Source of the DNA: Rutpela maculata
Lineage: Eukaryota > Arthropoda > Insecta > Coleoptera > Cerambycidae
Direction of reading: 5' to 3'
Assembly (NCBI GenBank): GCA_936432065.2
Contig: OW386285.2
Coordinates: forward strand, 183,086,301 to 183,150,300
Length of the DNA stretch: 64,000 nt
Shown: positions 36,575 to 47,725 of the stretch, piece after piece
Layout: each line of letters begins with the position of its first letter
How positions within the stretch are numbered: position 1 is the first letter of the stretch
Made by a program: the position numbers and the translations under genes
The notes under the pieces: model-generated
Seen by the model: the letters and a program-made list of their open reading frames with translations, nothing else
Databases searched by the model: none
What the model was told of the DNA's origin: nothing

Positions 36575-37434
36575 TGTCTTACAATCAATTCGGTTTTACC
36601 GAAAACGTAAGCACAGCTGATGCTTACTTCCGAAATTACAAATAACTTTTTTATCGTACTTGCGATGGCTTTCGACACCGTCCCTCACCAAAAACTCCCA
36701 GATGTATTGTCACATTATGGAGTTCGGGGAGTGGTGTTGGATGTCTTCAAGTCCTACCTAAAGGACCGTAATCAATATGTAAAAGTAAATAATACCCTCA
36801 GTAATCCTCAAAGAATAAAATTTGGCATGCTGCAAGGCACTATTCTTGAACCAATTCTTTTTATTACATACATAAACTCATTATTGAACATCAAGATTGA
36901 AGGTAAGGTCATATCATATGCTGACCAGACTGCGCTTATTTTTACTGGTAACACTTGGGAAGCAACCAAGGAAAAGGTCATACAAGGATGTAATTTAGTA
37001 AAAAATTGGTTAGACACTTTACTTTTAAATTATCTCTCAACATTAAAAAAACTAATTATATAGCTTTTTCTCTAAAAAATATAAATAGGACTAATTTCAA
37101 TAACATAGCATTAGATAATGACGCTACTAACGAAATTATAGCTGTGGACAATACCAAATATCTTGGAATCATTATAGATCAATATCCAAAATGGGGTGAA
37201 CATATTAATTATCTACCTAACAAAATATGTAAACTAATACGTACACTTTATATTTTAAGAGAATTCCTAAACATCAAATTAATCACACTAGTATACAAAT
37301 CTCTAATTGAATCATTATTAAGGTACGGAATAATCATATGGGGAAGAACATACAAACGTAAACTGCAACCTCTACCTGTCATACAAAATTCAATATTAAA
37401 AAAAATTTTTCATAAGACTTGGTTGTGTACTTAA
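36575..37434 (+). pseudogene. Non-LTR ORF2, RT palm and thumb (degraded)
   Basis: ORF2 resumes after the ribozyme element with YNQFGFTENVSTADA, then AFDTVPHQKL, LQGTILEPILFITYINSLL and the palm motif YADQTALIF. The second catalytic aspartate has become glutamine, so this RT could not work. A frame change near 37010-37060 leads to the thumb part (NTKYLGIIIDQYPKWGEHI, LLRYGIIIWGR) ending near 37434. Confidence 0.75.
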
Positions 37435-38264
37435 ATGCACTTTACAATGGACATTGCAACATAAAACTTTATTAGAAAACTTTAGCCATCAGCATCAAAC
37501 TAGAGGTAACACAAATAATCTTACCCACTAATCGGAAAACAATAAACTTAAAATTCATGGACTATTTAGCTCTTAAGTTTTATAATCTTCTACTTAATGA
37601 AATCAAACAGATAAAAAGCAAGAAATGCTTTAATAGCAAAAGTAAACAGTTCATTCAAAAAAATTATGAAAAATTTCACAAGCTTATGATATAGATATGT
37701 TTCCATACATATACAACGTGATTTACCATGATATGCGGAAAATAAAATGGTGTACTAGTCTTCAATGTGGGAAAGCCCCTGCAAAATTTTAGAGTGTTCT
37801 GAGGTAATTTAGTATAACAAATTATTAGTAAATTTGCAAAGATACACTACTATTATAGGTTAGCAATAGGTCGACGAACTTACTTGTGAAAGAATGTATT
37901 GGAGATGTTTACATTTCCTTAATTGGCATAAAAAGTGAAGCCGGTGAGTGCGGTCAAAGTGCCGTCTTTTTGCTTTCGGTCAAACAATCAGGACACTGGT
38001 GTGTTATTGACAGTAAATATCTATTATAACTACTGGTTTTTGCAGAGTGTCAATCCCAAGTTTGATAAAGTGATATGGTTGTACTGCGTTACGTCAGATT
38101 GGTTAAAGTCATTGGCTACAAAAAAAAAATAAGGTAATTTTTGTGATCATTCTTTTAACTCCTTTCGGTGGGGACAATCTACTGTTAAATTTTCCGCATG
38201 TCATGGTAGATCACGTTGTATTGGCGACTCTAATGTTGAGATGTGTAATAACGTACAATTTACT
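37435..38264. other. Non-LTR 3' region and unassigned DNA
   Basis: The first part (to about 37700) is a degraded ORF2 tail. Beyond it I see no gene. A 65-codon frame at 37935-38132 has no recognised family. Confidence 0.4.
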
Positions 38265-38267
38265 TGA

Positions 38268-38778
38268 GATCTGATAGACTGGCGGTACATGACCAGTCAG
38301 GTGCAACGTTTTTAAAATGCATGCCAACCATATATATGAATGAAATTACAGTGAATATGCCAGAAACGCAAATTTTAGGTCGCGTGCAGAAAGGTGTGCA
38401 AATCGATTTTTTTTGTTTTTTTTTAATTTTAAAATGGATGCCAATAGTGCTAAATGATAAGCCGTGAAAAAGAATCCAGCGAAAATTCATTGGCATGCAG
38501 TTTACGCGCGCAAAACAACTGTTGATGCGCACATTAAATCGTAAAATTTTTTGGTGTTCTTGATTTTGGATTTTTTTTTTAAGGCTTTTCGTTTGGCACT
38601 ATTGGCATCCATTTTAGAATTTAAAAAAAAAACAAAAAAAATCGATTTGCACAGCCTTCTGCACGTGACGACTGCCTAAAATTTGCGTTTCTGGCATATT
38701 CATGGTAATTTTATTCATATGATTGGCATACATTTTAAAAACGTTGCACCTGGCTGGTCATGTACCGCCAGTCTATGA
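38268..38778. mobile_element. Palindromic MITE
   Basis: Two arms of about 210-250 bp mirror each other: TAGACTGGCGGTACATGACC on the left, GGTCATGTACCGCCAGTCTA on the right. Inner matches include GAAACGCAAATTTTAGG and TGGATGCCAATAGTGC. If TA is the duplicated target the ends are GACTGGCGG/CCGCCAGTC (Tc1/mariner-like). If TGA is duplicated the ends are TAGACTGG. The sequence alone does not decide. There is no coding capacity. Confidence 0.75.
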
Positions 38779-38879
38779 AGCATTATTATTGCTCACTTTT
38801 TTTGCATTATAAGTATTCATTCAATGCTTGACTGAAACCAGAATGTAAGCACATACAGATGTTTTCAATATCTAGGAGC

Positions 38880-39200
38880 TTGATACAAAAAAAAAAACAT
38901 AAATAAATAAATTATAATTGTAATTGGAATAAATTGTAATTAATTGTAATAATGGTAATTGTAATTAGGCCACAATAAACAATATTAAACATAATTACAA
39001 AAATAAGCGAAACTAACTAAAATTTATGTAATATGAATAATGTAGAAACCGTTAAAAGTTAGCATTAAACCATTATCAAGTTGCTGCATTGGCAGTATAC
39101 ACTGAGTGTCTTGCTTTTCTTCTCTTTATTGTTAATAAAAGATAAATGTGATAAATTGTGTATCAGTGCAATAAATTGAAAATGCTACCAATCAAACCTG
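38880..39200. other. COG6 3' flank with TAATTGTAATT tract
   Basis: An AATTGTAATT-rich tract lies at 38905-38985. The plus-strand TTTATT at 39125-39130 reads AATAAA on the minus strand, about 75 bp past the COG6 stop, and is a fitting polyadenylation signal. Confidence 0.5.
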
Positions 39201-39202
39201 AA

Positions 39203-39439
39203 TTAGCTTAACTTTAATAAAATTTTTCCTAATTCTTCTGGTGTCTTGTTAAATATTAGATATGGATCTTCGTATTGATTCACAGGATTAATGACAGCTT
39301 CATATAGTTGACTGTAAATAGCTAATAAAACATCAAAGGATCTCTTTTGGACTGCTCTCTTGTGTTTAGATGAGGACAATAAATTAATCTGAGTCAATAA
39401 TATGGAATCTGGTGATGTGATAAAATAGCTCAATTTGGC
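39203..39439 (-). CDS. COG6: Probable last exon of COG6, conserved oligomeric Golgi complex subunit 6
   Basis: The minus strand has a good 3' splice site (a pyrimidine run ending TTCTAG at 39440), then a 78-codon open exon to the TAA at 39203. It contains SFDVLLAIYSQLYEAVINPV, then NQYEDPYLIFNKTPEEL. The pattern Y..LY..V..P.N.Y.DP......P..+..LL is that of the COG6 carboxy end. COG6 is part of the lobe B tethering complex for retrograde traffic within the Golgi. Upstream exons should lie at higher coordinates, but none was recognised in the window, so the intron is long and filled with transposons. Assignment is from memory of the family. Confidence 0.65.
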   Translation of the reverse strand, partial: AKLSYFITSPDSILLTQINLLSSSKHKRAVQKRSFDVLLAIYSQLYEAVINPVNQYEDPYLIFNKTPEELGKILLKLS

Positions 39440-39555
39440 CTAGAAAAAAAAAGTTTTATGTATTAAAGCAATTAACATAAAATAGATATTAAACTTATTG
39501 GCCAAAAAGGATTTGACAAAATATTTCATAATAATAATAATAGTGTTTGATTCAT

Positions 39556-39761
39556 TGTTAAACTAAATTGGAAATCAATAAACATGCCGTGATGATCGAT
39601 ATATTTTTAATAGTCATCCATACTTATTGACACTAAAAATCTACAACCAACAGAAAAGGAACTAACAGTTACCAACTCTTCGAGTCGGGCTTTTTATAAT
39701 TGTAAAATCTTGGTATACCTACTAGTTAGGCAACTAACAATATAGCCTACTATGTTTAACA
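39556..39761 (-). repeat. Copia 3' LTR (206 bp)
   Basis: On the minus strand it starts TGTTAAACATAG and ends TTTAGTTTAACA, so the termini TGTTAAAC/GTTTAACA are inverted repeats. It is preceded by the purine-rich CTTATATAAGTGGGAG. It sits in the intron just upstream of the COG6 exon. Confidence 0.75.
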
Positions 39762-40395
39762 CTCCCACTTATATAAGATTTTACACAACAAATCAAAATT
39801 GAATTCTAACAATAAATGTTAATCAAGCAAAGTTACAAAACAAAATGGTTTTAAACCATTAACAAATTTAACTTATCAAATAAGTTATTAAAAATTGATT
39901 TTGCAAGTGCTTTAGTAAATAAATCCGCTAGCTGATCACCTAAATTCACATAGTTCGTGAAAATATTGCATCACATTCATCGTGCACAAAATGTACTTTG
40001 TACTTTCACATCCATATGCTTGATCCTGTTGTGAAGTTGCTGTGCCTGTGTCAATTTAATAGCTGATTAATTATATCGACGCCAATTTTTACAGTTGAAA
40101 CGTTGATACCAAGTTTTCTAAGAAAATGTTTTAGCCACAGAGCCTCTGTACACCAAAGGGAAATGTTAAATACTCTGCTTCAGTTGTCAATTGTGCAACT
40201 ATGTTTTGTTTCTAAGGCTTCTGTGTAATAGGGCTGTTTGCAAGTATAAATACGTAGCCGCTGGTAGATTTCCTAGTATCTATACAGCCAGCATAGTCTG
40301 AATCGGTATAGCATAACCTCAATTTTTATGTCACTTTTTCAAGAACACTTTCTCACCACAAAAAAGTTAATTTTGGTATAACTGGTTTATATTGA
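39762..40395 (-). pseudogene. Ty1/Copia pol remnant (RNase H end)
   Basis: Conceptual minus-strand reading shows CYTDSDYAGCIDTRKSTSG and, after shifts, AQLTTEAEYL and KLGIN, which mark Copia RNase H. Several frame changes and stops are present. The rest of pol and the 5' LTR are lost, the junction near 40395 joining a non-LTR fragment. Confidence 0.7.
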
Positions 40396-40399
40396 TAAC

Positions 40400-40683
40400 C
40401 TTCTACAGATAAGTTGCAATTTCTTAGCGATTTCATTATTAACAAAGATGATATATCTAATAACTATCTTAATATTTTTGCTTCACTAGGTTTTATATCC
40501 TGCATTAATAACCCCACTAGATTTGGTAAAACATCAGCAACCTGTCTTGATCATATATTTATAAAAAGAATAATAATATTAGTAATATTTCATCTGCAAT
40601 TTACCATAACACTATAACTGACCATTTTACTACACTATTAAAAATTGAAATTAAAGATGAAATTGAAAAAAACTAATGCATGT
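40400..40683 (+). pseudogene. Non-LTR endonuclease fragment, part 1
   Basis: KLQFLSDFIINKDDISNNYL and CINNPTRF, then TCLDHIFIK belong to the AP-endonuclease of a Jockey-like ORF2. A frame change follows, and the coding text is cut at CATGT by the Gypsy element. It resumes at 45170. Confidence 0.7.
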
Positions 40684-40813
40684 TGTAGTATAATTGTGAA
40701 TAACAATAATAATGCAAGTTTAAGCAAAAAACTGTATTCTCTGAAAACTCTCCAGTCTGTTTTTACAAGTTGTCTGTCAATGCCTAAAACTCATGTCCTG
40801 CTATTGTATTACA
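40684..40813 (-). repeat. 3' LTR (130 bp)
   Basis: The minus-strand LTR begins TGTAATACAATAGC and ends ATTATACTACA. It is very short for an LTR and close to the copy at 45040, with a handful of differences. Confidence 0.9.
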
Positions 40814-40901
40814 TTTCTCCCTTACTAAAAGTAAAATATAAACAACAAATAAAAAAAAGAAACAATACTGATGAAACATAATATAGAGATAATTTCAATA
40901 G

Positions 40902-43285
40902 TCACTGAAAATGAACAGGAACTCTTCTTGTTCGAAGCTGATATCTTCGAGGTGTAAATGCTGGATGGTCAGTCGACTCCTCTGAACTAGAGTCTGTGAT
41001 ATTTGTAGAATCTGTGATATTTGTATTATCTTTTACCTGAGGTGTTTTTGGAGATGTTTGAATTTCAGGCAATATACTACATGCTGTTGTTTCTGGTTCT
41101 ACCGAGTAATCTGTCAGCAACCCGCCGCCGTCGGTACTAGTACTGGGTACCGGTGAACTATAATAATTATTTCCATCAGTCGTTTGTACCGTTGAGCGTG
41201 ACCGCATCTGTCCGCATGTTTTCTTCGAGGGACACCTTGGACGTTGACTAAATACGAGTATGGCCCTGTTTGTTGTAGGACCTTACCCGGAGAGGAGCCC
41301 TTATTTAAAGGATTATTTACCCATACTGGTTCATCTTCAGTGAAAGATACATCTCGAGCCCCTCTATCATGGTATTGTTTTTGTTTGAATTTCTCCTTTT
41401 CCATGTTCCTTTGAACATCAGGTTTCAACTGGTCGAATGAAGATCTTAGTGGTCTGCCGAACATTAACTCTCTTGGTGCCCTACCAGTAGATCGTTGAGG
41501 GGTATTTCTGAACGAGAAGAGAAACTGTTGTAGCCGAAACTGAATATCTTTCTCATGATCACTAGCTGACATCCTGATTTTAAACGTTTTCACCACTCTT
41601 TCCGCAATTCCGTTTGATTTAGGGTGATACGGCGTGATCTTAATATGTGTAATACCGTTTTCTCCACAAAATTGTTCAAACTCATCTGCAGTTAGTTGAG
41701 GTCCATTGTCACTGACTATAAATTTTGGTAAACCGTATCGCGCAAACACTTCACGCAAGGCTATAATTGTAGATTTAGCAGTAATGTTGTTCATTGGTAG
41801 CACTTCTAACCAACGCGAGTACGCATCTATCACAATAAGCCACATTTTGTTCTCAAATGGACCAGCAAAATCTATGTGAACTCTCGACCAAGGCTCTGGT
41901 GGTGCACACCACGGATACAATGGCAATTTAGTATCATTCTGTCATGATGTCTGACATGAGGTACAACATTTGACATAGTCATCAATTTCGTTGTCGATAT
42001 TAGGTCAATAAACATGTATTCTGGCCATGGATCGCATTGCACAGATACCAGGATGTCCGTCATGTAACATTGGTAAAATCATACTTCTCAGGGAATCTGG
42101 AATACATATTCGGCCCTTCCATAAAAGGATTCCTTCTTCTAAGGATAACTCATCTTGTTTCTCATAAAAGGTTAATAGTTTGACTGGCAAATTCTTCTTA
42201 TCGGGCCAACTTGAGTTCTGAAACCGTATAACCTCCTTCAAACTGGGATCTTCACTTATTCGTTTACGTAACGTATGTTGTGTTATAGGCATGTGGTGTA
42301 CTCTTAAATGTAATAACTGTCCCCGTTTAGGTAAACCAACTTCTTCTGCTTCCGTTAAGTTAGTATTCGCAAGTGGTAAGCGGGAAAGCGCATCTGCTGC
42401 TGCATTATCCCTTCCAGGGTGATATGCTATAGTAAAATGATAACTGTTCAAGAGCATTGCCCAACGTAAAAGGCGATTACTAACGATCTTTGGTGTTTCG
42501 CGATTTTCACCAAATATTCTCTCAAGCGGTTTATGGTCTGTTAACAAAGTAAATGGACGTCCATACAAGAACTGATTGAAACGGGTTACTGCAAAAACGA
42601 TTCCAAGTGCTTCCTTATCTATAGTTGAATATCGGGATTCTGTATCAGAAAAAGAGCGGAAAGCGTACGCTATAGGACGGAAAATATCATTTGAATATCT
42701 ATGAAATAAAACCGCACCCGCACGTTTATCTGATGCATCACTGGTAACATACAGGGGTAATGTTGGATCATAATGAGCTAGGGTGTCTTTAGACGTTAGT
42801 ATATTTTTAAGTTCTTGAAAAATTTTATCATCTGCCAAAGTCCAATTCCAAAAGCTTCCTTTTTTAAGGTGTCTATGTGAAGGGGAGCATGTGACGTGTA
42901 GATTCGGAATGAAGCGTCCATAGTATGTAATAGATCCAAGAAATGACCTAAGTTGCGTTATGTTAGTAGGAGCCGGCATACTTTGAATTGCTTGAATATG
43001 CTCATCCGTAGGATGTAATCCGTATCGGTCGATTCGATGACCAAGGAATGTTAAACTATTCTGTAACCAAGCACATTTAGCCACTTGTGTGCATACGCCT
43101 GCCGCTTGGAGACGTTGTAGTACCTGCTTAAGGCGCTGCAGGTGTATTTCTGTGTTAGGAGCTGTGATAAGTATATCATCCAAATATATAATAACTCCAT
43201 CAAGACCAAAAAGAATTTGATCCATTATACGTTGAAATAAGGAAGGTGCGAGAATCTGGGTGAACTTGTACTTGAAGATATGCAT
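40902..43285 (-). pseudogene. pol: Gypsy pol: RT (3' part), RNase H, integrase
   Basis: Reading from 43285 downward: APSLFQRIMDQILFGLDGVI, then the active YLDDILIT; RNase H YVTSDASDKRAGAVLF and TLLTDHKPLERIFG; tether AADALSRLPL. The integrase finger near 42050 is broken by a stop and a shift. The core follows at 41926 with RVHIDFAGPF, IVSDNGPQLT and HPKSNGIAERVVKTF, so D, D and E are present. A frame change near 41150 leads to a serine/threonine-rich tail ending near 40902. Its closest look is the K02A2.6-like (Mag) group. Confidence 0.85.
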
Positions 43286-44492
43286 CTTTTAAATCGATGC
43301 GAGAAAAATGTGTTCCACCAGTTTGTTTAGCCATTATGTCTTCGAAACGGCGTAGAGGATATTCATCGATTTGTACATGTGGATTGATAGTCACACGAAA
43401 ATCTCCGCAAATTCTCACACTTCCATTCGACTTTACAACAGTTACAATAGGTGATGCCCATTCAATGGAAGTGTTCATAGTATCAATTGGTTCTAGTACA
43501 TCATCACGTATTAATCTATCAATTTCCGCAGCTACTTGTTCCTGTAACGCAATTGGAACGGGTCTCGGCCGAAAAGTTTTAGGTTGAACTTTGCTTGGTA
43601 TGTGTATTTTTGCGGTATGACCCTGAATTGTTCCCATAGTATTGCTAAAAAGTTCCTCAAAAGGTTGTAATATAGCCTTTAATTCAGACGTGAAACCAGA
43701 ATGGTGTTCTGTTGGTGAAACATGCATTTTATTCCCTCTCTGACATATCCTTGAACCTGGAGGCATAGGCAGTTTAAAAGCTAAACACCAGTCCAATCCA
43801 AAAAGAGGAATATCATCGGTTCCAATGACATATAAGGGCAATCGAAATTTGGCCCCAAAAGCTTTTACTTTAACATCTGTCATACCAAGAGTTGGTATTT
43901 CTAAATCTGTATATGCAATAAGAGTAGCAACTTTCCGTAAATTTGGCCGTCCAATTTTGTTCCAAACACTTTTTCCTACCACCGAGTGAGCCGCCCCTGG
44001 ATCATATAGCATATCAATATCTTGGTTGTTAATGCAAACTGAAATCATTACTTTGTTTGTAGAGTGAATGTTGCGAATGTTGGAAGTATCTGTTGAAGAG
44101 ACACTTTGATTTTCATTATCAAAGGTGTCTGATTCATTTTCCCGTAAGTGTCTCGTATCTGGGCGTCGATCATTCACCACTTGAGCACGACCCAAAACTA
44201 TACATACAGCTGCAAAATGATTTAGTTTATTGCATGCCAAACAGTGTTTCTCTTTTGCTCGACAGTCATTACGGTTTTGATGCGTCCATGCACCACAAGA
44301 TAAGCAATTTTTTTGGTTGGCTGTTTTTGTAGATGAATATTTAGGTTTAGATTGAGATCCATACTTTCTATTTGATCCATTTACGTGATTTACATGTTGT
44401 GACTCTATTTGCATTTGCGAGAGAGATGTTAAACGTTTTGTGTGAATGCTTGCTTGTTCAAGCTTAAGTGCAGTTGACTCAACATCTTTCAA
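43200..44492 (-). pseudogene. pol: Gypsy zinc knuckles, protease and RT (5' part)
   Basis: The 430-codon frame holds CLSCGAWTHQNRNDC and CLACNKLNHFAAVC, then a protease-like segment where the expected DTG or DSG reads DPG (MLYDPGAAHSVVG), then the RT start (IEWASPIVTVVKSNGSVRIC, HFSRIDLKDAYLQVQV). Near 43240 the RT is cut: the segment between HPDS and APSLFQR found in relatives is missing, and the frame changes. The DPG protease and this deletion make the copy inactive. Confidence 0.85.
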
Positions 44493-44564
44493 TGTAGCCG
44501 CGTTTGTGGGATGCTCCCGAATAATATCTTCCTGCCATGCTGCGTTATTTACCCTAATAACTAG

Positions 44565-44981
44565 CTAATCACGCAACCTTTCATTTAGTCCATCCCCAAA
44601 TTCGCAAGTGCCAGCTAATCCCCGTAAGGTTGTTATGAACTGTGTTACAGTTTCATCCTCACCTCTCCAACGCAAAGCGAAAGTAACCCGTTCTGATAAA
44701 ACAAAAGTCTTTTTTCCATAATAATTGTTCAAAACACCAACAATGTCCGCATATGTCTTTGAAGTCACACTATCCGGTTTAAAATAATCTACCAATATTT
44801 TAAATGGATCAGGTCCTACCTTAGTCAAAAGGATATTCCGTTTATGGGCACCCATTTAGGCAGCATCTAGACAATGTATTGCTATTTCTAGTTCAAAACG
44901 TTGTATATAATATTCCCAGTCTTCTTTGTCCAGGGAAAATTGATCAAACTTAAAATTCCATGCAGAATCGTTAGCAGCCAT
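44565..44981 (-). pseudogene. gag: Gypsy gag, N-terminal part
   Basis: The minus-strand gag starts at ATG 44981, about 60 bp from the 5' LTR. A stop near 44857 interrupts it. The part from 44855 shows DETVTQFITTLRGLAGTCEF, a capsid-type segment shared by Mag-like elements. A further stop lies at 44565, after which the frame leads into the zinc-knuckle part. Confidence 0.75.
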
Positions 44982-45039
44982 TTCCTGTTAATATTTACTG
45001 AAATCGTCTTCCTGACACTACCTTCACTCGTCGCCAAAA

Positions 45040-45169
45040 TGTAGTATAATTGTGAATAACAATAATAATGCAAGTTTAAGCAAAAAACTGTATTCTCTGA
45101 AAACTTTCCAGTCTATATTTACAAGTTGTCTGTCAATGCCTAAAACTCATGTCCTGCTATTATATTACA
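45040..45169 (-). repeat. 5' LTR (130 bp)
   Basis: This is the upstream LTR in element orientation, TGTAATATAATAGC to ATTATACTACA. The CATGT duplication follows at 45170. Confidence 0.9.
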
Positions 45170-45385
45170 CATGTAACAAACAATTTAACAAAAAAGAAAT
45201 AGACTATGATAAATTAAAAAATAATTTAGAGACTGAAACGTGGGAGGATATTTATAAAACTAACAGAACAGAAGATACGGCAGACTAATAGACTATTTTA
45301 TAAAAACATTAACAATGCATATAGACAATTCCAGTAAAATTAAAAAGATAAGTAATAAATCAAACAAATTGAAGCCATGGATCAC

Positions 45386-45387
<2 letters not shown>
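45170..45387 (+). pseudogene. Non-LTR ORF2 linker fragment, part 2
   Basis: After the CATGT duplication the fragment from 40683 continues as KEIDYDKLKNNLETETWEDI and, after shifts, KLKPWIT, the linker between endonuclease and RT in Jockey-like elements. It stops at a TAA microsatellite. Confidence 0.65.

Positions 45388-45440
<53 letters not shown>
45388..45440. repeat. (TAA)n microsatellite, left
   Basis: About 17 TAA units directly precede the truncated R4/Dong-like element. A matching TAA array follows it at 47728. Confidence 0.9.
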
Positions 45441-45441
<1 letters not shown>

Positions 45442-47725
45442 TGGGTTGTCGAGGGGCGGACAGTGCTGATCCCGAAGAACGGAGATTTGTCTGACCCAAA
45501 GAACTACCGGCCGATAACCTGTTTAAACGCATGTTACAAGGTGTTTACGCGCATCCTGTACATGCGAGTGCTCCACGCAGTTGAACCGGTTTACGAACGG
45601 ATATATGAGCAACGAGGGTCGAAGAGAGATGTCGCTGGCTGCAAGGAGAACCTGTTGATTGACAGATGTGTCACGCAGGACTCCGTGCAGTATAAGCGGA
45701 ACCTCTCCATGGCCTGGATCGACTACCGCAAGGCATTTGATATGACATCACACGAGCTTATTGTTCACTTGCTCCGATGTCTTGCGGTACCCGGTCCCGT
45801 AGTGAGATGCATCGAACAACTGATGCCGCTCTGGAGGACTCGCTTTACTATTACATCAGGTAACGATAGAGTCCAGACGGAGTCGGTAACATTCAGAAGG
45901 GGAGTATTTCAGGGAGACTCCCTCAGCCCCCTTCTCTTTTGCATCTCACTACTGCCATTATCCGTTTCGCTCCGGAAAACCCGTGGATACAACTGCGGTA
46001 CCCCCGGCGATAGGAGGCATAAGGTCACTCATCTGTTTTACATGGATGACCTTAAACTTTATGCCTCCGGAGAGAGGGACCTACACCAGTCCCTCAGGGT
46101 GGTACAGGAGTACACGCAGGCTGTCGGTATGGAGTTCGGGCTGGACAAATGTGCACTGGTCCATCTCAAGAGAGGACGATGCGGGAACTATGGAGAGGAC
46201 GCGCAGCTCGTGGACGGAAGCATCTTACATCATCTAGATGCCGGAGAGTCGTACACTTACTTGGGTGTCGAGCAACGCTCCACCCAAGAAGTGAGTGTAG
46301 TGAAAAACGCTCTCCGCGGCAAGTATCAGCACCGACTCCGACAGATCTGGTCTTCAGAGCTGTCGGGGAAGAACAAGGTGTCTGCTACCAACATGCTTGC
46401 CGTTCCGATCCTTCTCTACTCCTTTGGAGTAGTGAAATGGACTCGAGAAGAGTTGCGTCAACTCGACGTAGGAACCCGCAAGAAGATGCATCTCAATAGG
46501 AGTTTGCATCCTAAATCGTCCGTTCCTCGGCTATACCTCCCACGACATCGGGGAGGCCGTGGACTCTTGAGTTTGGAGAGTCTCCATAATAGGATGGTTC
46601 TGGATGGAGCCTGTAAGGTCATCAGGAGTTCGGATCCCCTCCTCTGCATGGTCCGAGACCATGAAAGTGCAGGAATAGGAGCCTTTTTGTTTAAGGCAGC
46701 ACAGAGAGCAGCCGATGAACTTGGTCTCTCCTTCGACGTCGAGCGGGTAAATCCCGACTCTGTCACCAAGTTGGAACCTGCTCGACGAAAAGCCCAAATT
46801 AAAGCTGCAGAACACAACATCTTTCTGCAGCTTCACACGGATAAGCCAATGCATGGAGTTTTCTATAAAAATATAGAAAACCTTGGCTTATCCGAAAGGC
46901 TGACCTTTGCCTTCTTAAGGTCAGCCGGGCTGAAGTCTGAGACCGAGGGATTCATAATGGCTTGCCAGGATGGTGTATTCAACACCCTCGTCTATCGTAG
47001 TCGTGTCATGGGTATAGAGGTCCCTGATGTCAGCTGCAGGGCCTGCCGCAGGGCGCCAGAGACTCTTATGCACTTGCTGTCGGCTTGCCCGACATATGCA
47101 GTCTCGGCCTATATCCAAAGGCACGACGGAGCATTACGAGTGCTTTATTACCATTTAAGGCACTCGTATGGGATAGACGAAACACCAGTGCTGCCTTACG
47201 CTCCGGAGGATATTGAGTCCGTTGTGGGAAATGAGAGGTGTCTAATTTATTGGAACTACTCTTTTCCCACCGTCAGGCAAATACAAGCCAACAAGCCTGA
47301 CGTAGTACTCCTCGACCATCAACTCAAGACAATGTTTGTCGTGGAGTTCTCGGCTCCCGCGGAGAACAACATTGTCTTGAAGGAGGAGGAAAAACGGACA
47401 AAATATCGAGATCTGCTCTTCGAACTCCGGAGACTGTATCCAGACCATACTGTTAAGATAGTGGTACTGATTATAGGAGCCCTCGGTGGAACGAGACACA
47501 CACTGCTTTCGGAACTCAAGATCATACCGGCATGCCGAAATTCGGCAGAATGCAGAAGGCCGTCATCCTCGGCTCATTACGTCTGCTCAGGGCACACGAT
47601 TCCCGGACCCAGTAGTCACTTACCCCACGGGTGTGGGGAGTGGCTGCCGGTACTACCAGCTCCCCTCTGTGAGGGTCGGAGCCACAGAGAAGGGTGACTG
47701 GCTTTTAACAAAAAAAAAAAAAAAA

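Larger units (their letters stand above)
28300..37740 (+). mobile_element. Decayed Jockey-like non-LTR retrotransposon with two nested elements
   Basis: The element has a 5' region, ORF1 with zinc knuckles (28481-28996), and ORF2 with endonuclease and RT pieces at 28996-29880, 33968-34799 and 36575-37434. An LTR element (29881-33967) and a ribozyme element (34800-36563) were inserted later and are bounded by target duplications. The outer limits are approximate. No clear 3' tail was found near 37740. Confidence 0.8.
40684..45169 (-). mobile_element. Ty3/Gypsy element, Mag/K02A2.6-like, decayed, full length
   Basis: Two 130-bp LTRs and a perfect 5-bp duplication CATGT (40679-40683, 45170-45174) define it. 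On the minus strand a primer-binding region TTTTGGCGACGAGTGAAGG follows the 5' LTR. Gag, protease, RT, RNase H and integrase regions follow in order but are broken in several places. It entered a non-LTR endonuclease/linker sequence. Confidence 0.92.

Noticed and set aside
40868..40880. Another CTGATGA word as a hammerhead core
   Set aside because: ACTGATGAAACATA has no stem II or GAAA partner. The CTGATGATTAATATG at 23848 and other CTGATG words likewise lack stems. Only the three listed sites fold completely.
41005..41100. Extra env-like gene after Gypsy integrase
   Set aside because: The serine/threonine-rich frame is the ordinary carboxy tail of pol after a frameshift. It has no signal peptide or membrane segment.
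46149..46854. Overlapping frames in other phases of the R4/Dong-like ORF
   Set aside because: They are shadows of the GC-rich coding frame with no domain content.
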